Part shown: one piece after another, positions 57,801-64,000 of the stretch
How the letters are laid out: the number at the start of each line of letters is the position of its first letter
How positions within the stretch are numbered: position 1 is the stretch's first letter
Origin: Apostichopus japonicus
Taxonomy: Eukaryota > Echinodermata > Holothuroidea > Aspidochirotida > Stichopodidae
DNA length: 64,000 bases
Direction: 5' to 3'
NCBI RefSeq assembly: GCF_037975245.1
Contig: NC_092563.1
Span: 360,001 to 424,000 of the forward strand
The notes under the pieces: generated by a model
Databases searched by the model: none
Told to the model about the DNA's origin: nothing
What the model saw: the letters and a program-made list of their open reading frames with translations, nothing else
Position numbers and translations under genes: made by a program

Positions 57801-58399
57801 CATAAAGAAAGTTACCATCAACCCGTTTGTTTAAGTTGTGATGCCTGTGCTTTACCGATCGTAAAAAAAAAGTTATTGTTGCAAGCAGCACACCTTAGTA
57901 AAATTAAGCCTATATGGTATAGTAACAATTAGGATTGAGCTATACGTACTGCAAGTGCAAGGCTACGAATTTATATTATCATAGCGTATTATGATATTAA
58001 ATTACACGTAAAGATTACAAATAGTGTCGATTTTATCTTAAATATAAACCTTTAAACTTGCTTAAAATGAAACTCGTATTTAACGATAAACGACAACGGA
58101 GTCTTTCACAAGCAACTTAAGTTACATGCCTGGTGTTATTATTTCCGCGCTAAACAAAATAATGTACTGTTTCTGCAAATAATCATAGACATTAGGCCAT
58201 TAGTTAGGGTTGATGATCAAACAATCACATTCCCGATGCAAGGGGACTGGGGTTGAGAGCGGATCAGTCGTTCGGTAGTTTGGTTTTTCGTGCCCAAGTT
58301 GATCTTTCCTGGGTGACTGACTTTTCTTAAAAAGTATTAGTTAGGGTCGGTATAAAAGTTTAAAAACTCACCAGTCCGGTTAAGCTCAGTACTCGCCAT
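33682..58399 (-). CDS. pmt: phosphoethanolamine N-methyltransferase-like gene B (12 exons)
   Basis: Duplicate of gene A with the same 12 exons and intron phases: 58372-58399, 45207-45384, 44282-44437, 42804-42940, 41796-41938, 40020-40208, 39432-39521, 38838-38930, 38195-38317, 35130-35216, 34041-34157, 33682-33801 (TAA 33682-33684). The joined frame is 487 codons with stop, close to the length of plant two-domain enzymes. Start ATG at 58399-58397 gives MASTELNRTG. Domain 1 has 'RILELGGGIGR', '[10 protein letters not shown]', 'FDIVFSNALLMYLP', 'WLKDDGYFFFRESC' and 'NPTYYRGPHEYHD'. Domain 2 has '[17 protein letters not shown]', 'DVVGVDSS' and 'WLKPGGK', but 'YCGQERMGVQKK' where the family has YSRD-LHI. 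The 13-kb intron 1 holds a gypsy element and a MITE. Phosphocholine synthesis is likely for domain 1; the role of domain 2 is uncertain. Confidence 0.87.
34041..34157 (-). CDS. pmt: gene B exon 11 (domain 2)
   Basis: It encodes 'ILKSAGFTELSTGNESQYLI' and 'AGAKRGITEKKEDLRK'. The acceptor is 'caacaattcag' and the donor 'aag|gtgaacc'. Confidence 0.92.
34325..34664. repeat. 40-bp minisatellite in gene B intron 10, about 8.5 copies
   Basis: The unit is 'ctggcccctacttatgaatt' + 'tcatttgtaaaggtatagtc'. Nearly identical copies imply recent growth. Confidence 0.97.
35130..35216 (-). CDS. pmt: gene B exon 10 (domain 2)
   Basis: It encodes 'IWLKPGGKLFFYEFCGGKSS' and 'EDSEENYLQ'. The acceptor is 'tttaatcctag' and the donor 'cag|gtgatgt'. 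Confidence 0.92.
36230..36443 (+). mobile_element. tRNA-headed SINE (family S1), copy 1
   Basis: The head 'GGAGTGTTAGCTCAGTGG' holds an A box and 'GAGTTCGAGTC' a B box. The body includes 'atgtatgtcgtc', 'ggacgttaaat', 'cggtcagctt' and 'gttcctgcttgc', and the tail is (acat)n. The same order of blocks is found on the minus strand at 52019-52262, which defines the family. Confidence 0.88.
36552..37305 (+). pseudogene. non-LTR retrotransposon fragment (CR1/L2-type reverse transcriptase 3' end)
   Basis: Across shifting frames the DNA reads 'LFNLSRIKSIRKYFT', 'QNMTAKLVLGKGKFDS', 'LHSLHWLPIKARIQYK' and, further on, 'ELKTHLLKKAFYLD'. This is the usual C-terminal sequence of CR1/L2-like reverse transcriptase ORFs. 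It ends 'gcgctttataagttaataaacataaacataaa', typical of a short A-rich 3' repeat. Frameshifts and stops show it is dead; the 5' end is truncated. Confidence 0.85.
38195..38317 (-). CDS. pmt: gene B exon 9 (domain 2)
   Basis: It encodes '[20 protein letters not shown]' then 'VYCGQERMGVQKKQSFLNN'. The His-Ile of gene A's MHIHKK has become Gly-Val-Gln. The acceptor is 'cctctgtag' and the donor 'atg|gtatgtc'. Confidence 0.88.
38838..38930 (-). CDS. pmt: gene B exon 8 (SAM motif II, domain 2)
   Basis: It encodes '[20 protein letters not shown]' and 'EKKSQLERDIK'. The acceptor is 'ctttgtacag' and the donor 'aag|gtgagtt'. Confidence 0.92.
39432..39521 (-). CDS. pmt: gene B exon 7 (SAM motif I, domain 2)
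   Basis: It encodes '[20 protein letters not shown]' then 'GSADLYIEE'. The acceptor is 'catatcaacag' and the donor 'gag|gtaagtc', a better donor than in gene A (gttagt). Confidence 0.92.
40020..40208 (-). CDS. pmt: gene B exon 6 (inter-domain linker)
   Basis: 63 codons: 'NRNIICWLLRKCKQGS' and 'LKSKKTILQLVKLLGDNCTT'. It is one codon longer than in gene A. Again no FVSTGG-type signature. Confidence 0.88.
40655..40776. repeat. 58-bp tandem duplication in gene B intron 5
   Basis: 'attataagtctcaatactgt' ... 'tctgtacattatacgtccagatgctt' occurs twice in direct succession. Confidence 0.9.
41560..41665. repeat. two abutting palindromes in gene B intron 5
   Basis: 41560-41614 folds on itself: ATGTGGGTTGAT...GCTCATGAGC...ATCAACCCACAT, with a few mismatches. 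41614-41665 is a 52-bp palindrome with one mismatched pair, centred on CTTGCAAG: TTGTCTAACTCGTGGCTGAA...TTCAGCCACAAGTTAGACAA. They share one base. Upstream (41330-41590) a 120-bp segment is directly duplicated ('agagtctatt.tagaaaa.gaacat'). Confidence 0.9.
41796..41938 (-). CDS. pmt: gene B exon 5 (end of domain 1)
   Basis: It encodes 'NFSLQNNPTYYRGPHEYHDI', then 'WEFRVINARSLQCYVK'. The acceptor is 'ttcatacacag' and the donor 'aag|gtaggcg'. Confidence 0.92.
42400..42700. repeat. dispersed repeat R3 copy in gene B intron 4
   Basis: Contains 'gagatatcatgtttacaagc', 'agggcatcatatacgcacac' and 'ccccaatttgactgcatagg', also seen in part at 10545-10870 and 30890-30960. Confidence 0.75.
42804..42940 (-). 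CDS. pmt: gene B exon 4 (domain 1, post-I motifs)
   Basis: It encodes 'FDIVFSNALLMYLPIQDIET' and 'WLKDDGYFFFRESCHRPSG'. The Trp of gene A's TNW is Ala here. The acceptor is 'gtcttttcag' and the donor 'gtaagcttt'. Confidence 0.92.
43737..44244. repeat. 40-bp minisatellite in gene B intron 3, about 12.7 copies
   Basis: The unit is 'ttgccagggttctcacccaa' + 'ccccctctcccatcctcccc'. A period of 40, not a multiple of 3, leaves Pro/Leu-rich false frames on the plus strand and Gly/Arg-rich ones on the minus strand. It is strongly C-rich on the plus strand. Confidence 0.97.
44282..44437 (-). CDS. pmt: gene B exon 3 (domain 1 core)
   Basis: It encodes '[20 protein letters not shown]' and '[11 protein letters not shown]'. 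The donor 'gtaagag' is followed 37 nt later by the 40-bp minisatellite. Confidence 0.92.
45207..45384 (-). CDS. pmt: gene B exon 2 (SAM motif I, domain 1)
   Basis: It encodes 'RQEMKSFWSGFKKDPSVKEM', 'LSLLPEWKGKRILELGGGIG'. The acceptor is 'tttgcttcag' and the donor 'attgg|gtaagtg', the same phases as gene A exon 2. Confidence 0.92.
45829..45890 (-). mobile_element. weak tRNA-like sequence in gene B intron 1
   Basis: The minus strand reads 'gtggccgtcatagtggttaa' ... 'ggtcccgggtttgatgag', with A-box-like and B-box-like parts but a poor B box and no clear stem pairing. Possibly a decayed SINE head. Confidence 0.3.
46570..46920 (-). mobile_element. hAT MITE, copy 2 (351 bp)
   Basis: Starts CAAGGGCGTAGGAA and ends TTCCTACGCCACTG. 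A perfect 8-bp duplication TGAGTATT lies at 46562-46569 and 46921-46928. It is the reverse complement of copy 1 at 25967-26343, with shared 'ggcggaagtatcattccgcc' and 'caccaaattgcatc' motifs. It sits in gene B intron 1. Confidence 0.94.
48093..48211 (-). repeat. gypsy 3' LTR
   Basis: It begins TGTAGTATC right after the polypurine tract and ends near 'caggacaaaaca'. Similarity with the 5' LTR continues past this point into 'ctggcgacgaggta', which resembles a primer-binding site. A primer site after a 3' LTR is odd. Confidence 0.7.
48707..51720 (-). pseudogene. gypsy pol remnant (protease, RT, RNase H, integrase)
   Basis: Protease: 'KMEVDTGASRSTISERKY' (51448-51720), with the catalytic DTGA motif. 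RT: 'VYQKARPVPYSLVGRVNKEY' and 'VCGDYKKVNKVI' (50827-51279), then after a frameshift 'VFCYIDDIATTTTDEH' (50556-50834), the YIDD box. RNase H: 'LLSVDASPYGLGAVLSHRL' and 'AIYAVKKFHLYLCGTKLS' (50167-50540). Integrase: 'VRMCSECISTQNKP', 'QVVSDNGPQFISSEF' and 'PYHPASNGLAEKHVQT' (49373-49941). The first integrase Asp, usually in H-x-D-F, is Glu (IHLEF). The C-terminal 'WIPGTIVQIKGTNTYLVRV' is at 48707-49045. Several stops and frame changes show it is inactive. Confidence 0.88.
51945..52389 (-). repeat. gypsy 5' LTR interrupted by a SINE
   Basis: Outer part 52276-52389 starts TGTAGTATTTAACCCTAACA and holds the cgaataaacc signal. Inner part 51945-52018 holds 'ataaagctctctgaatcc'. The 3' LTR reads straight through the junction ('ggatatcatataaagc'), which proves the insertion. 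Confidence 0.8.
52019..52262 (-). mobile_element. tRNA-headed SINE (family S1), copy 2, inside the gypsy LTR
   Basis: The minus strand starts 'GGAGTGTATAGCCTAGTGG' (A box) and has 'CTGGTTCGATTCCCC' (B box). The body has 'aatgtgtgtcgtc', 'catggacgttaaat', 'acggtcagcttgc' and 'gttcctgcttgcgggaagat', ending in a (catа)-type tail of tatg/catac repeats. It matches copy 1 at 36230-36443 block by block. Confidence 0.9.
53149..53365. mobile_element. right end of a third foldback-like element
   Basis: It begins 'gaacagcgccgccagcg', the same inner border as in copies 1 ('gaacagtgccgatgac') and 2 ('gaacagcgcccacagc'). It continues with 'aaaggagacaacaacatt'-type tandem repeats and ends 'ccctttcggtgttccata', a variant of the family terminus. 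No left end was found nearby. Confidence 0.6.
53669..53845. repeat. about 25-bp minisatellite 'catttcgcccaaccagcctggt'
   Basis: About seven units of 'ggtcatttcgcccaaccagcct' with small changes, in gene B intron 1. Confidence 0.92.
53857..54350. repeat. imperfect tandem repeat, roughly 120-200 bp unit
   Basis: 'aggaaacgttcgggaattgtt' and 'gatcagtgttttaggggttagg' recur three to four times with variable spacing. Confidence 0.8.
54655..54905. repeat. about 120-bp tandem duplication
   Basis: Both copies contain 'ataatataacttccaataat', 'aaattgaactagtgaaatag' and 'cacaccgattcccctttgtt'. A partial third copy of the last block lies near 54358. Confidence 0.9.
55148..55665. promoter_or_regulatory. 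cluster of (C/T)(A/G)TGTGTGAC motifs
   Basis: Eight copies of TGTGTGAC, on both strands, occur within about 520 bp. Most have the form (G/A)C(A/G)TGTGTGACATT, two follow 'ttgttgggt(a/c)ac', and 'GTCACACACGTG' faces 'CACGTGTGTGAC' in inverted array. CACGTG is an E-box core. The cluster lies in gene B intron 1. It could be a regulatory array or a decayed tandem repeat. Confidence 0.4.
56690..56870. repeat. dispersed repeat R3 copy
   Basis: 'gaagttgtcgtgtttaccaag', 'tgacctttgaccaatgcaca' and 'cctttgaccctcacag' match the pattern of R3 at 10100-10900. Confidence 0.6.
56871..58371. other. 5' part of gene B intron 1
   Basis: AT-rich DNA with a C tract at 57703-57716. No coding exon or recognised element is seen. 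Confidence 0.5.
58372..58399 (-). CDS. pmt: gene B exon 1 with ATG start
   Basis: ATG GCG AGT ACT GAG CTT AAC CGG ACT G then 'gtgagttttt'. The single G left over pairs in phase with exon 2, which needs two bases GT to complete a Gly. It is linked to exon 2 across a 12,987-bp intron by phase and by homology with gene A; no transcript evidence is available. Confidence 0.75.
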
Positions 58400-60734
58400 G
58401 ACTGAATAATGTCTGGTTTACTGTTTTCTTGCAGTTGTTGGGGAGTTGTTTGGGAAGGAGAAGCAAACCTAGGGAAATATGGGGGGGTTTGTTAGCCAGT
58501 GCCTAACATCTACTACCTACTTTCTCCAGGTCTTCTATAGCTATATGCAACTACTAGACTGTGGCTACCAGCTGATGCCCTTTATACCAAAAATTTGCCA
58601 GCGCAGCAACAGCACAGCTGTCCGGCCGTCTGTAATGAACTGCTATTGTCAAAAGTACAAGGTCAGACAGTACGGAATCGTATAAGGGACGTGCAAATTG
58701 ATATGATGCAACAACTCGTCAAAGGAAAAATTATTCATATTATTCATATTTTTCATATTTTTCATATTATTCATAGTATTCATTCACGTGCACACTTTGA
58801 CACAACAAAGCCCATTTAACAATGCTTCAACTTCATGCAAACTGAAGCTCACTGTTCACATGTTTAATCAATGAAACTACCGTTTGTAAGCCAGCAACAT
58901 TGCACCAAACATAAATACATTTGACCTATAACCTCGATCATTCATTTTCCTAACATGAGCAAATATCAGGTTGTCACGGACCTCCCACACACTAATTATA
59001 TGCCTAATCATCCAGCATTCTTTGAGTTAATGCGTATCATTAAAACACTTCTGTAGACTGTTGCATATAAAAATGTTTATTTCTATTGACATATGAAGTT
59101 ATGATGAAGATGTATTCAAGTAAATGAGAACAAAAGTACTACTCACTACAATGCATTTACACACATCTCCTATCCTTGATGAGTTATTGCATGCCCAAAG
59201 GTAAGTTCTCTCCGAGAGAGAAATGGTTTAGACTCGCATCAAATGTATGCAAAAGATCGCCACCCTTGAAGGTAAGTCAGTATATAGGCCCCCAAATTAT
59301 AGCACGCTATATAATTGCTAGAAGTTTTCAAAAAGTCCTTTCCTGGAGGTCTTTACTCTCCAAATTGTTCTCTGGACATTTTTTAAGAAACACGCAAGAT
59401 GACTGAATGTGCAGTGAGGAAATTTTCCTCCAAGGTTGTAATAAAAACAGTTTAAGAATTTTGGCCAAAGGTGACCATTTTTGAATATCTATCATATTTG
59501 GGGCCAATACAGCAAAATAAGTTCACTATTTGATGGATCATCTTGAATATTACATTGTTCATATCGTCGTCAATATACACACTATATGCACTGAGTCGTA
59601 GTAACATTATAACAGTGTTTTGAGAATGTTGCTCGGCTGTACAAATGCGAGTGTTGCATTTTGAGCATGAATAACCATTATTTGATCTTCTAGCATACTT
59701 GGAGACTAATTGGAGAATTTTTTCATGGTACGAGCATAAGAGGTGTAAACCGTGGGGTCGGGGGGGGGGGGGGGAGGCGGCTTCGAAGGATAATGGCACC
59801 GCGGCGGCTTAATTTGATTTGATATATGTTGTTGAATATGTTTTATCCAGTTAGTTGCACATGAATATTCATGAAGGTGGGGCAGGGGTTAGAGAAAAGA
59901 GCTGGAATACTGGGGGGTCACCAGAAGAACGTTTAGTTTCGGTATGGTAGGTGCCGAACAATAGCCTCTTAATTCAAAGTTCAGGAAGGCTATTCTCGGT
60001 GTTTGGGTTTCTCCAAGATATAGTCTAAGGATTATGAATTAAAAATAGATAATTTAGCTGCCTGGAACTTTTCACTTTTATTTTTCGAAACTGCCTAGGG
60101 TAACAAGTTCTGAAATGATCATGTATCTTCAATGATTCGGATACGTGAGACCCGGATTCGGAGTAAGAACAATACAGGACTCAGCCTTGTATGCCTATAG
60201 GACTTGGACGCATATGCTGGAATAGGCGACAATCTTGATGCTTATTCAGAAGTCACCCATGCAATGCCACGATCAACTGAAGATTCTCAATGTATCAATT
60301 GTACTTATTTGTGTCTTAATATAGCATTGAAGATTCATAACTGACTGTCACATTTCCAGATTTCAGTTCGATATCCCAAAGACAATGACTTGCTTTTGTC
60401 CCCCCATGATGGAAAATCCCTAGGTAAAATCCTACGGTTAAAGTTCAATCATGAGACCACAATACTTGGAAATGTTTCCACTTATTAAGTACGGAGTAAT
60501 ATACAGAACGTTAAAGAATCTGCTTAATGATACCTATTTCTACACAAAATAAAAGTAAATCCAAGAGATTGAAACCGCCAAAGAAGGTAATATAAACATT
60601 TTTGTAGTGCGTTAGTAAGTTTTTGGCTTGATACCGTGAAGATTATAATGAATTTAAAGACTTTTTAAGTCGTCTTGATGTTGGTATAGTGAATATAGAG
60701 GCTTCTGTACACATCACGCCACGCTTGCTACAAC
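58400..60734. other. upstream flank of gene B
   Basis: No TATA box is visible close to the ATG. A 'ttcat'-type microsatellite is at 58735-58790 and a G tract at 59760-59774. No gene is recognised. Confidence 0.5.
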
Positions 60735-60994
60735 TCATTCGATATCCCGATATAAAAGCCAGAAATGATTACGCAATCCATGCCATGCACTAGATAAACC
60801 ATAACACAATTCAGTATTCATTGCTGCAACCTCTCTTCTCATGGTATTAGCTGATTGGATCGCAGTTTCGAATTTCTGGTAATTCCCAGGCTTTTCCATG
60901 CGAATGTAAATCACCATCTGGGTGCCACTGTAAATGATAATAAACTTTGAAGCCGTGGCCCAGAATTTATAGGAATGCAGCAACGTGGACTTGC
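60735..60994 (-). CDS. possible terminal exon of an unknown protein
   Basis: The minus strand has an acceptor 'cttcttctattccag' followed by an open frame to TGA at 60735-60737. It reads 'KSTLLHSYKFWATASKFIII', then 'SGTQMVIYIRMEKPGNYQKF' and ends 'HGLRNHFWLLYRDIE'. The pyrimidine tract and the mixed, low-repeat composition suggest a real exon. I do not recognise a family, and no partner exon upstream was identified. Confidence 0.3.
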
Positions 60995-61254
60995 CTGGAA
61001 TAGAAGAAGCAGATCATTCAGTCGTACAAGAACCGCAATTCACACTGTTTGACACATACTAAGCCTAGACTGTGATAAGGTGATTATTATATTTATACTA
61101 AAGTTAGGCCTAGCTGACGTTACCTGATATCCACATCTCAAATTAAGTGAGGGGGCAATCAATAATTAGGCCCTATAGACAATATGTCGTCTGTGTTCGA
61201 TAGTTAATCGAGTTGTAATCAGCCCTCTGACATATGTTATCGTTATTCATAAGG

Positions 61255-61315
61255 CAGGGACACGATTGTGTTATGCTGTGTTATGCTATGCTGTGTTATG
61301 TGTTATGCGACTGTT
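61255..61315. repeat. 'tgtgttatgc' microsatellite
   Basis: Short run of tgtgttatgc and tgctatgc units; otherwise 61000-62400 shows no recognised feature. Confidence 0.8.
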
Positions 61316-62427
61316 ATGTAGGCGTACTAAGTTTGCTGAACAATTAATGACAATAATGATCATGATTTAGGCAAAGCCTAGGCTAAAGTAAGTAAGCCTA
61401 AGGCCACGAGAATGAAAGTTATAGATTTGTGTCCGGACTTTTTTGAAAACACATGAGGCTTTTTTTCATTATTCATTATTCATTATTTACAACTGCGCAT
61501 GCGTAGCTATCTACATAAACCGTTCACGCAAGTGGTAATGGTATATAAACGACTTCAAAATACCATGTCACAGTAGGGGAGAATAAAACCCTGGCTTTGA
61601 AACACAACTGCTACTACTGTAGTACTAGGCTAGCTGGATGGGGATGCATTGAATTTATAAAAATGTTAAAATACCGGGCTCCTGTCTGCAATATGATGTA
61701 CACAGTGACAATGATAGCCTTCATGACTTGGTCACTACAGTGCATTGACCTGGAACAGTACGTACGTTCGTAGGCTAGGCCTAGATCGACTGCTTGTTAT
61801 CCTATGCTTTAGCATTACACTGGAGACGATCAAAAACACCGCCGAACATCGACCAGTGAATCGTAAAATTTCACATTCTGATCATGCCATCCATCAATAT
61901 TTGTATATCGTATGCAATGTCAATAAACTTTGTTATAGTTTAGCCCTTTTATTTCAACAATTCGAGTCTTCAAACTATAGGTAAGTATAAAAGATTGACA
62001 GGATTTCTTACGTTTCGTTCCACGAGAACGATGCATGGTATCAACGCACGTGTGCGCGTGGAGACATTGCGAGAATCCGATGCGCGGTTGGAGCGATTTG
62101 ACCTGTGACCCCGATGACACCGCGACACTGGCAAAGCGATGATACTGTTTTCATAGCTGCATTTACGTGATAAATAGATCGTCTTTCCGCTGTGCGCGAT
62201 TTGGATTTTTTTTTTTTTTTTATAATGAAATTGTTTGTAATAATGAAATTTTTGGAAATAATGAAAATTTTCGTGCGGTAGCTTTTCAGGCATGCGGGCG
62301 GTGGACGCAAATCTATAACTTTCATTCTCGTGGCCTAACATTGTTTTGGCATAAGCTATATAGCCTAACCTTAAAGATTGTTTACAAAGTATCAAACTGT
62401 TTTGAAACAGTGAAATACATATATGCA

Positions 62428-62676
62428 ATGTCATCAAGACCACCAATATGTAGTTGCAAATCCTGTTTACTTACTGTAGTAACTGGGGAAAGTGAAGAAA
62501 CTGTTCTCATTTATGATGCAACAAACATGACAAGTGGTCAAATGTCATGCAAATACATTTGCTATCTGCTGTTGGAAATGAAATGTGCCAAATTAGAAGA
62601 TTATTTTGAAAGTTTGCTATGTTTTGAATATATTCTTCATATGAGTTTCAGCTTCCCAGTAAGCATTTTAGGTTGA
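62428..62676 (+). CDS. possible coding exon, unknown protein
   Basis: The open frame from ATG reads 'MSSRPPICSCKSCLLTVVTG', later 'IYDATNMTSGQMSCKYICYL' and 'KLEDYFESLLCFEYI'. It closes near a 'cccag|taagc' site. The frame also extends upstream without a stop. A second candidate exon at 63054-63130 follows the acceptor 'ttttcaacag' and reads 'LLEYFEAEEIQINHNDHSGV'. No family is recognised. Confidence 0.25.
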   Translation: MSSRPPICSCKSCLLTVVTGESEETVLIYDATNMTSGQMSCKYICYLLLEMKCAKLEDYFESLLCFEYILHMSFSFPVSILG

Positions 62677-64000
62677 ATTAGGTTGATAAAGTTTCATGAT
62701 GTGTGTGACAGCCCTAGAATTTAGAATTGTAACTGCTTGCTACAAAATACAAGTACTTTAGAAAAATATATGTATATAGTGACTAATATCACATTTTCAC
62801 TGCGCTAAATCTGAATTGCAACATACACATAAGGTTATAGAGCAGCCCAATAATATTTGCTGGTAAATAAGCAGCGATATTTGAACGATTGTAACCAACT
62901 TATCATGTGATTTCTTGGCAGAAAAATTTCAGTGCTTTTGTTCTTAACAAATAGAAACATCCTCATACATTTAAATAGACAGGATTCCAAGGCCTCAAAC
63001 AAAATAGAAAACTTGCATGTCTTTTTATTTGTTTGTTTTTTGTTTTTCAACAGGTTATTAGAATACTTTGAAGCAGAAGAAATTCAAATCAACCACAATG
63101 ACCACAGTGGGGTTACTAAATGGCACCCAAAATGGTTTGTGTATTTCGATATTATGCTAATTACTTCTTCTTGATCTATGACAGTCATTGGCAAGAGACG
63201 TCTGTTCTGCAGGACAGACGTCAGTGAGCATGCTCACTGAAACATTCTTTGAGTAACATGTTAAACACTCTCATTATTTCAAATTAAATTTCAATTTAGG
63301 GACAGACTGAAAAGCAATTTATCTTGAACCCTACTTGAAGATGCTTCCCCCTCATGTCCTAAAGTTTCTATGTATTTCAAAGTGTTTAAATGTGTAGGCA
63401 GGCATTACTGCGAAAACGCAACATGGAAAATCAAAGTCAATTATCAAAAATATTTGAATATATTAACTAACTGACTGACTGAAAAGAAAATAACTTTTTT
63501 GAAATCAACATTAAATGTTACCAAAGTGAAAATTTAAATGTTACATCAGTTACACATGATGAGATATAAACAAAGAGTTTACAAGTTTACGTTACTATTG
63601 AAAGAGTAGAACTTAAAACCCAAGGAACGAAGCACAGCTCGCAGAATCAAAGTCATTGACAATGGAAAGGGAGAAACAAATCTTGCCAGCTAAAAAAAAA
63701 AAGCCTTGCAAGTCAAAACAACTATTGGACAGAGCCAAGAGCACCACCAAGCTGATTTTAAGGCATTGAAGACTCGCCCCAAACCGTGTGTCGCGCTCTG
63801 AAAAAGTTAACTTTCTGTTGCTTGCAAGTGAAGTTTTCTGCTTGTCGCTACAAAATGCGGACAGTAATGAAACGTGATACCTTGTTATCTATTATCTAGA
63901 CCTGAGATGTCCAAGCTGCTGTGGGTATTGACCGTAGCTGTATGCATTGACCGCAGCTGTATGTACTGACTGTACGCTAGTGTCAAATTACCGAAGGTAG

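Overview
The window is eukaryotic, from an animal with intron-rich genes and AT-rich, repeat-dense DNA. Coding sequence appears only as short exons with GT/AG borders. The rest is minisatellites, MITEs, SINEs and retroelement remains. A bifunctional phosphoethanolamine-methyltransferase-type gene, a PTS1-tagged sarcosine oxidase, a dispersed repeat carrying 'gatatcatgtttacaag'-type motifs and tRNA-headed SINEs suggest a marine deuterostome invertebrate, perhaps an echinoderm. That taxonomic guess rests on recall and is not proven here.

Layout: (1) 1-4331, plus strand: a 60-bp minisatellite, SINE-like DNA, and the last three exons of a peroxisomal sarcosine/pipecolate oxidase (PIPOX family) ending in Ser-Lys-Leu. 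(2) 4332-9342: 3' intergenic DNA with an ATC microsatellite. (3) 9343-23405, minus strand: methyltransferase gene A, 12 exons. (4) 23406-33681: intergenic region holding two copies of a foldback-like element, one carrying a nested hAT MITE, plus a 60-bp satellite. (5) 33682-58399, minus strand: methyltransferase gene B, 12 exons with the same exon order and intron phases as gene A. Its 13-kb first intron holds a broken Ty3/gypsy element, whose LTR is split by a SINE, and a second hAT MITE copy. (6) 58400-64000: upstream DNA with two weak coding candidates.

Genes A and B are a tandem duplicate pair. They resemble phosphoethanolamine N-methyltransferase (phosphocholine synthesis by three SAM-dependent methylations). 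The first methyltransferase domain is close to the family. The second has a glycine-rich SAM motif but lacks other family signatures. Gene A has GTG where gene B has its ATG start. The convergent PIPOX gene acts at the far end of choline breakdown (sarcosine to glycine), so the locus may join choline making and choline breakdown, although this could be chance.

Several tandem repeats have grown out of, or next to, exon borders (15120, 19172, 33682, 44282). I found no single unknown molecular system. The most unusual items are the methyltransferase pair with its altered start and divergent second domain, the foldback-like family with tandem-repeat arms, the repeat array that copied a splice donor, and a pair of abutting perfect or near-perfect palindromes at 41560-41665.
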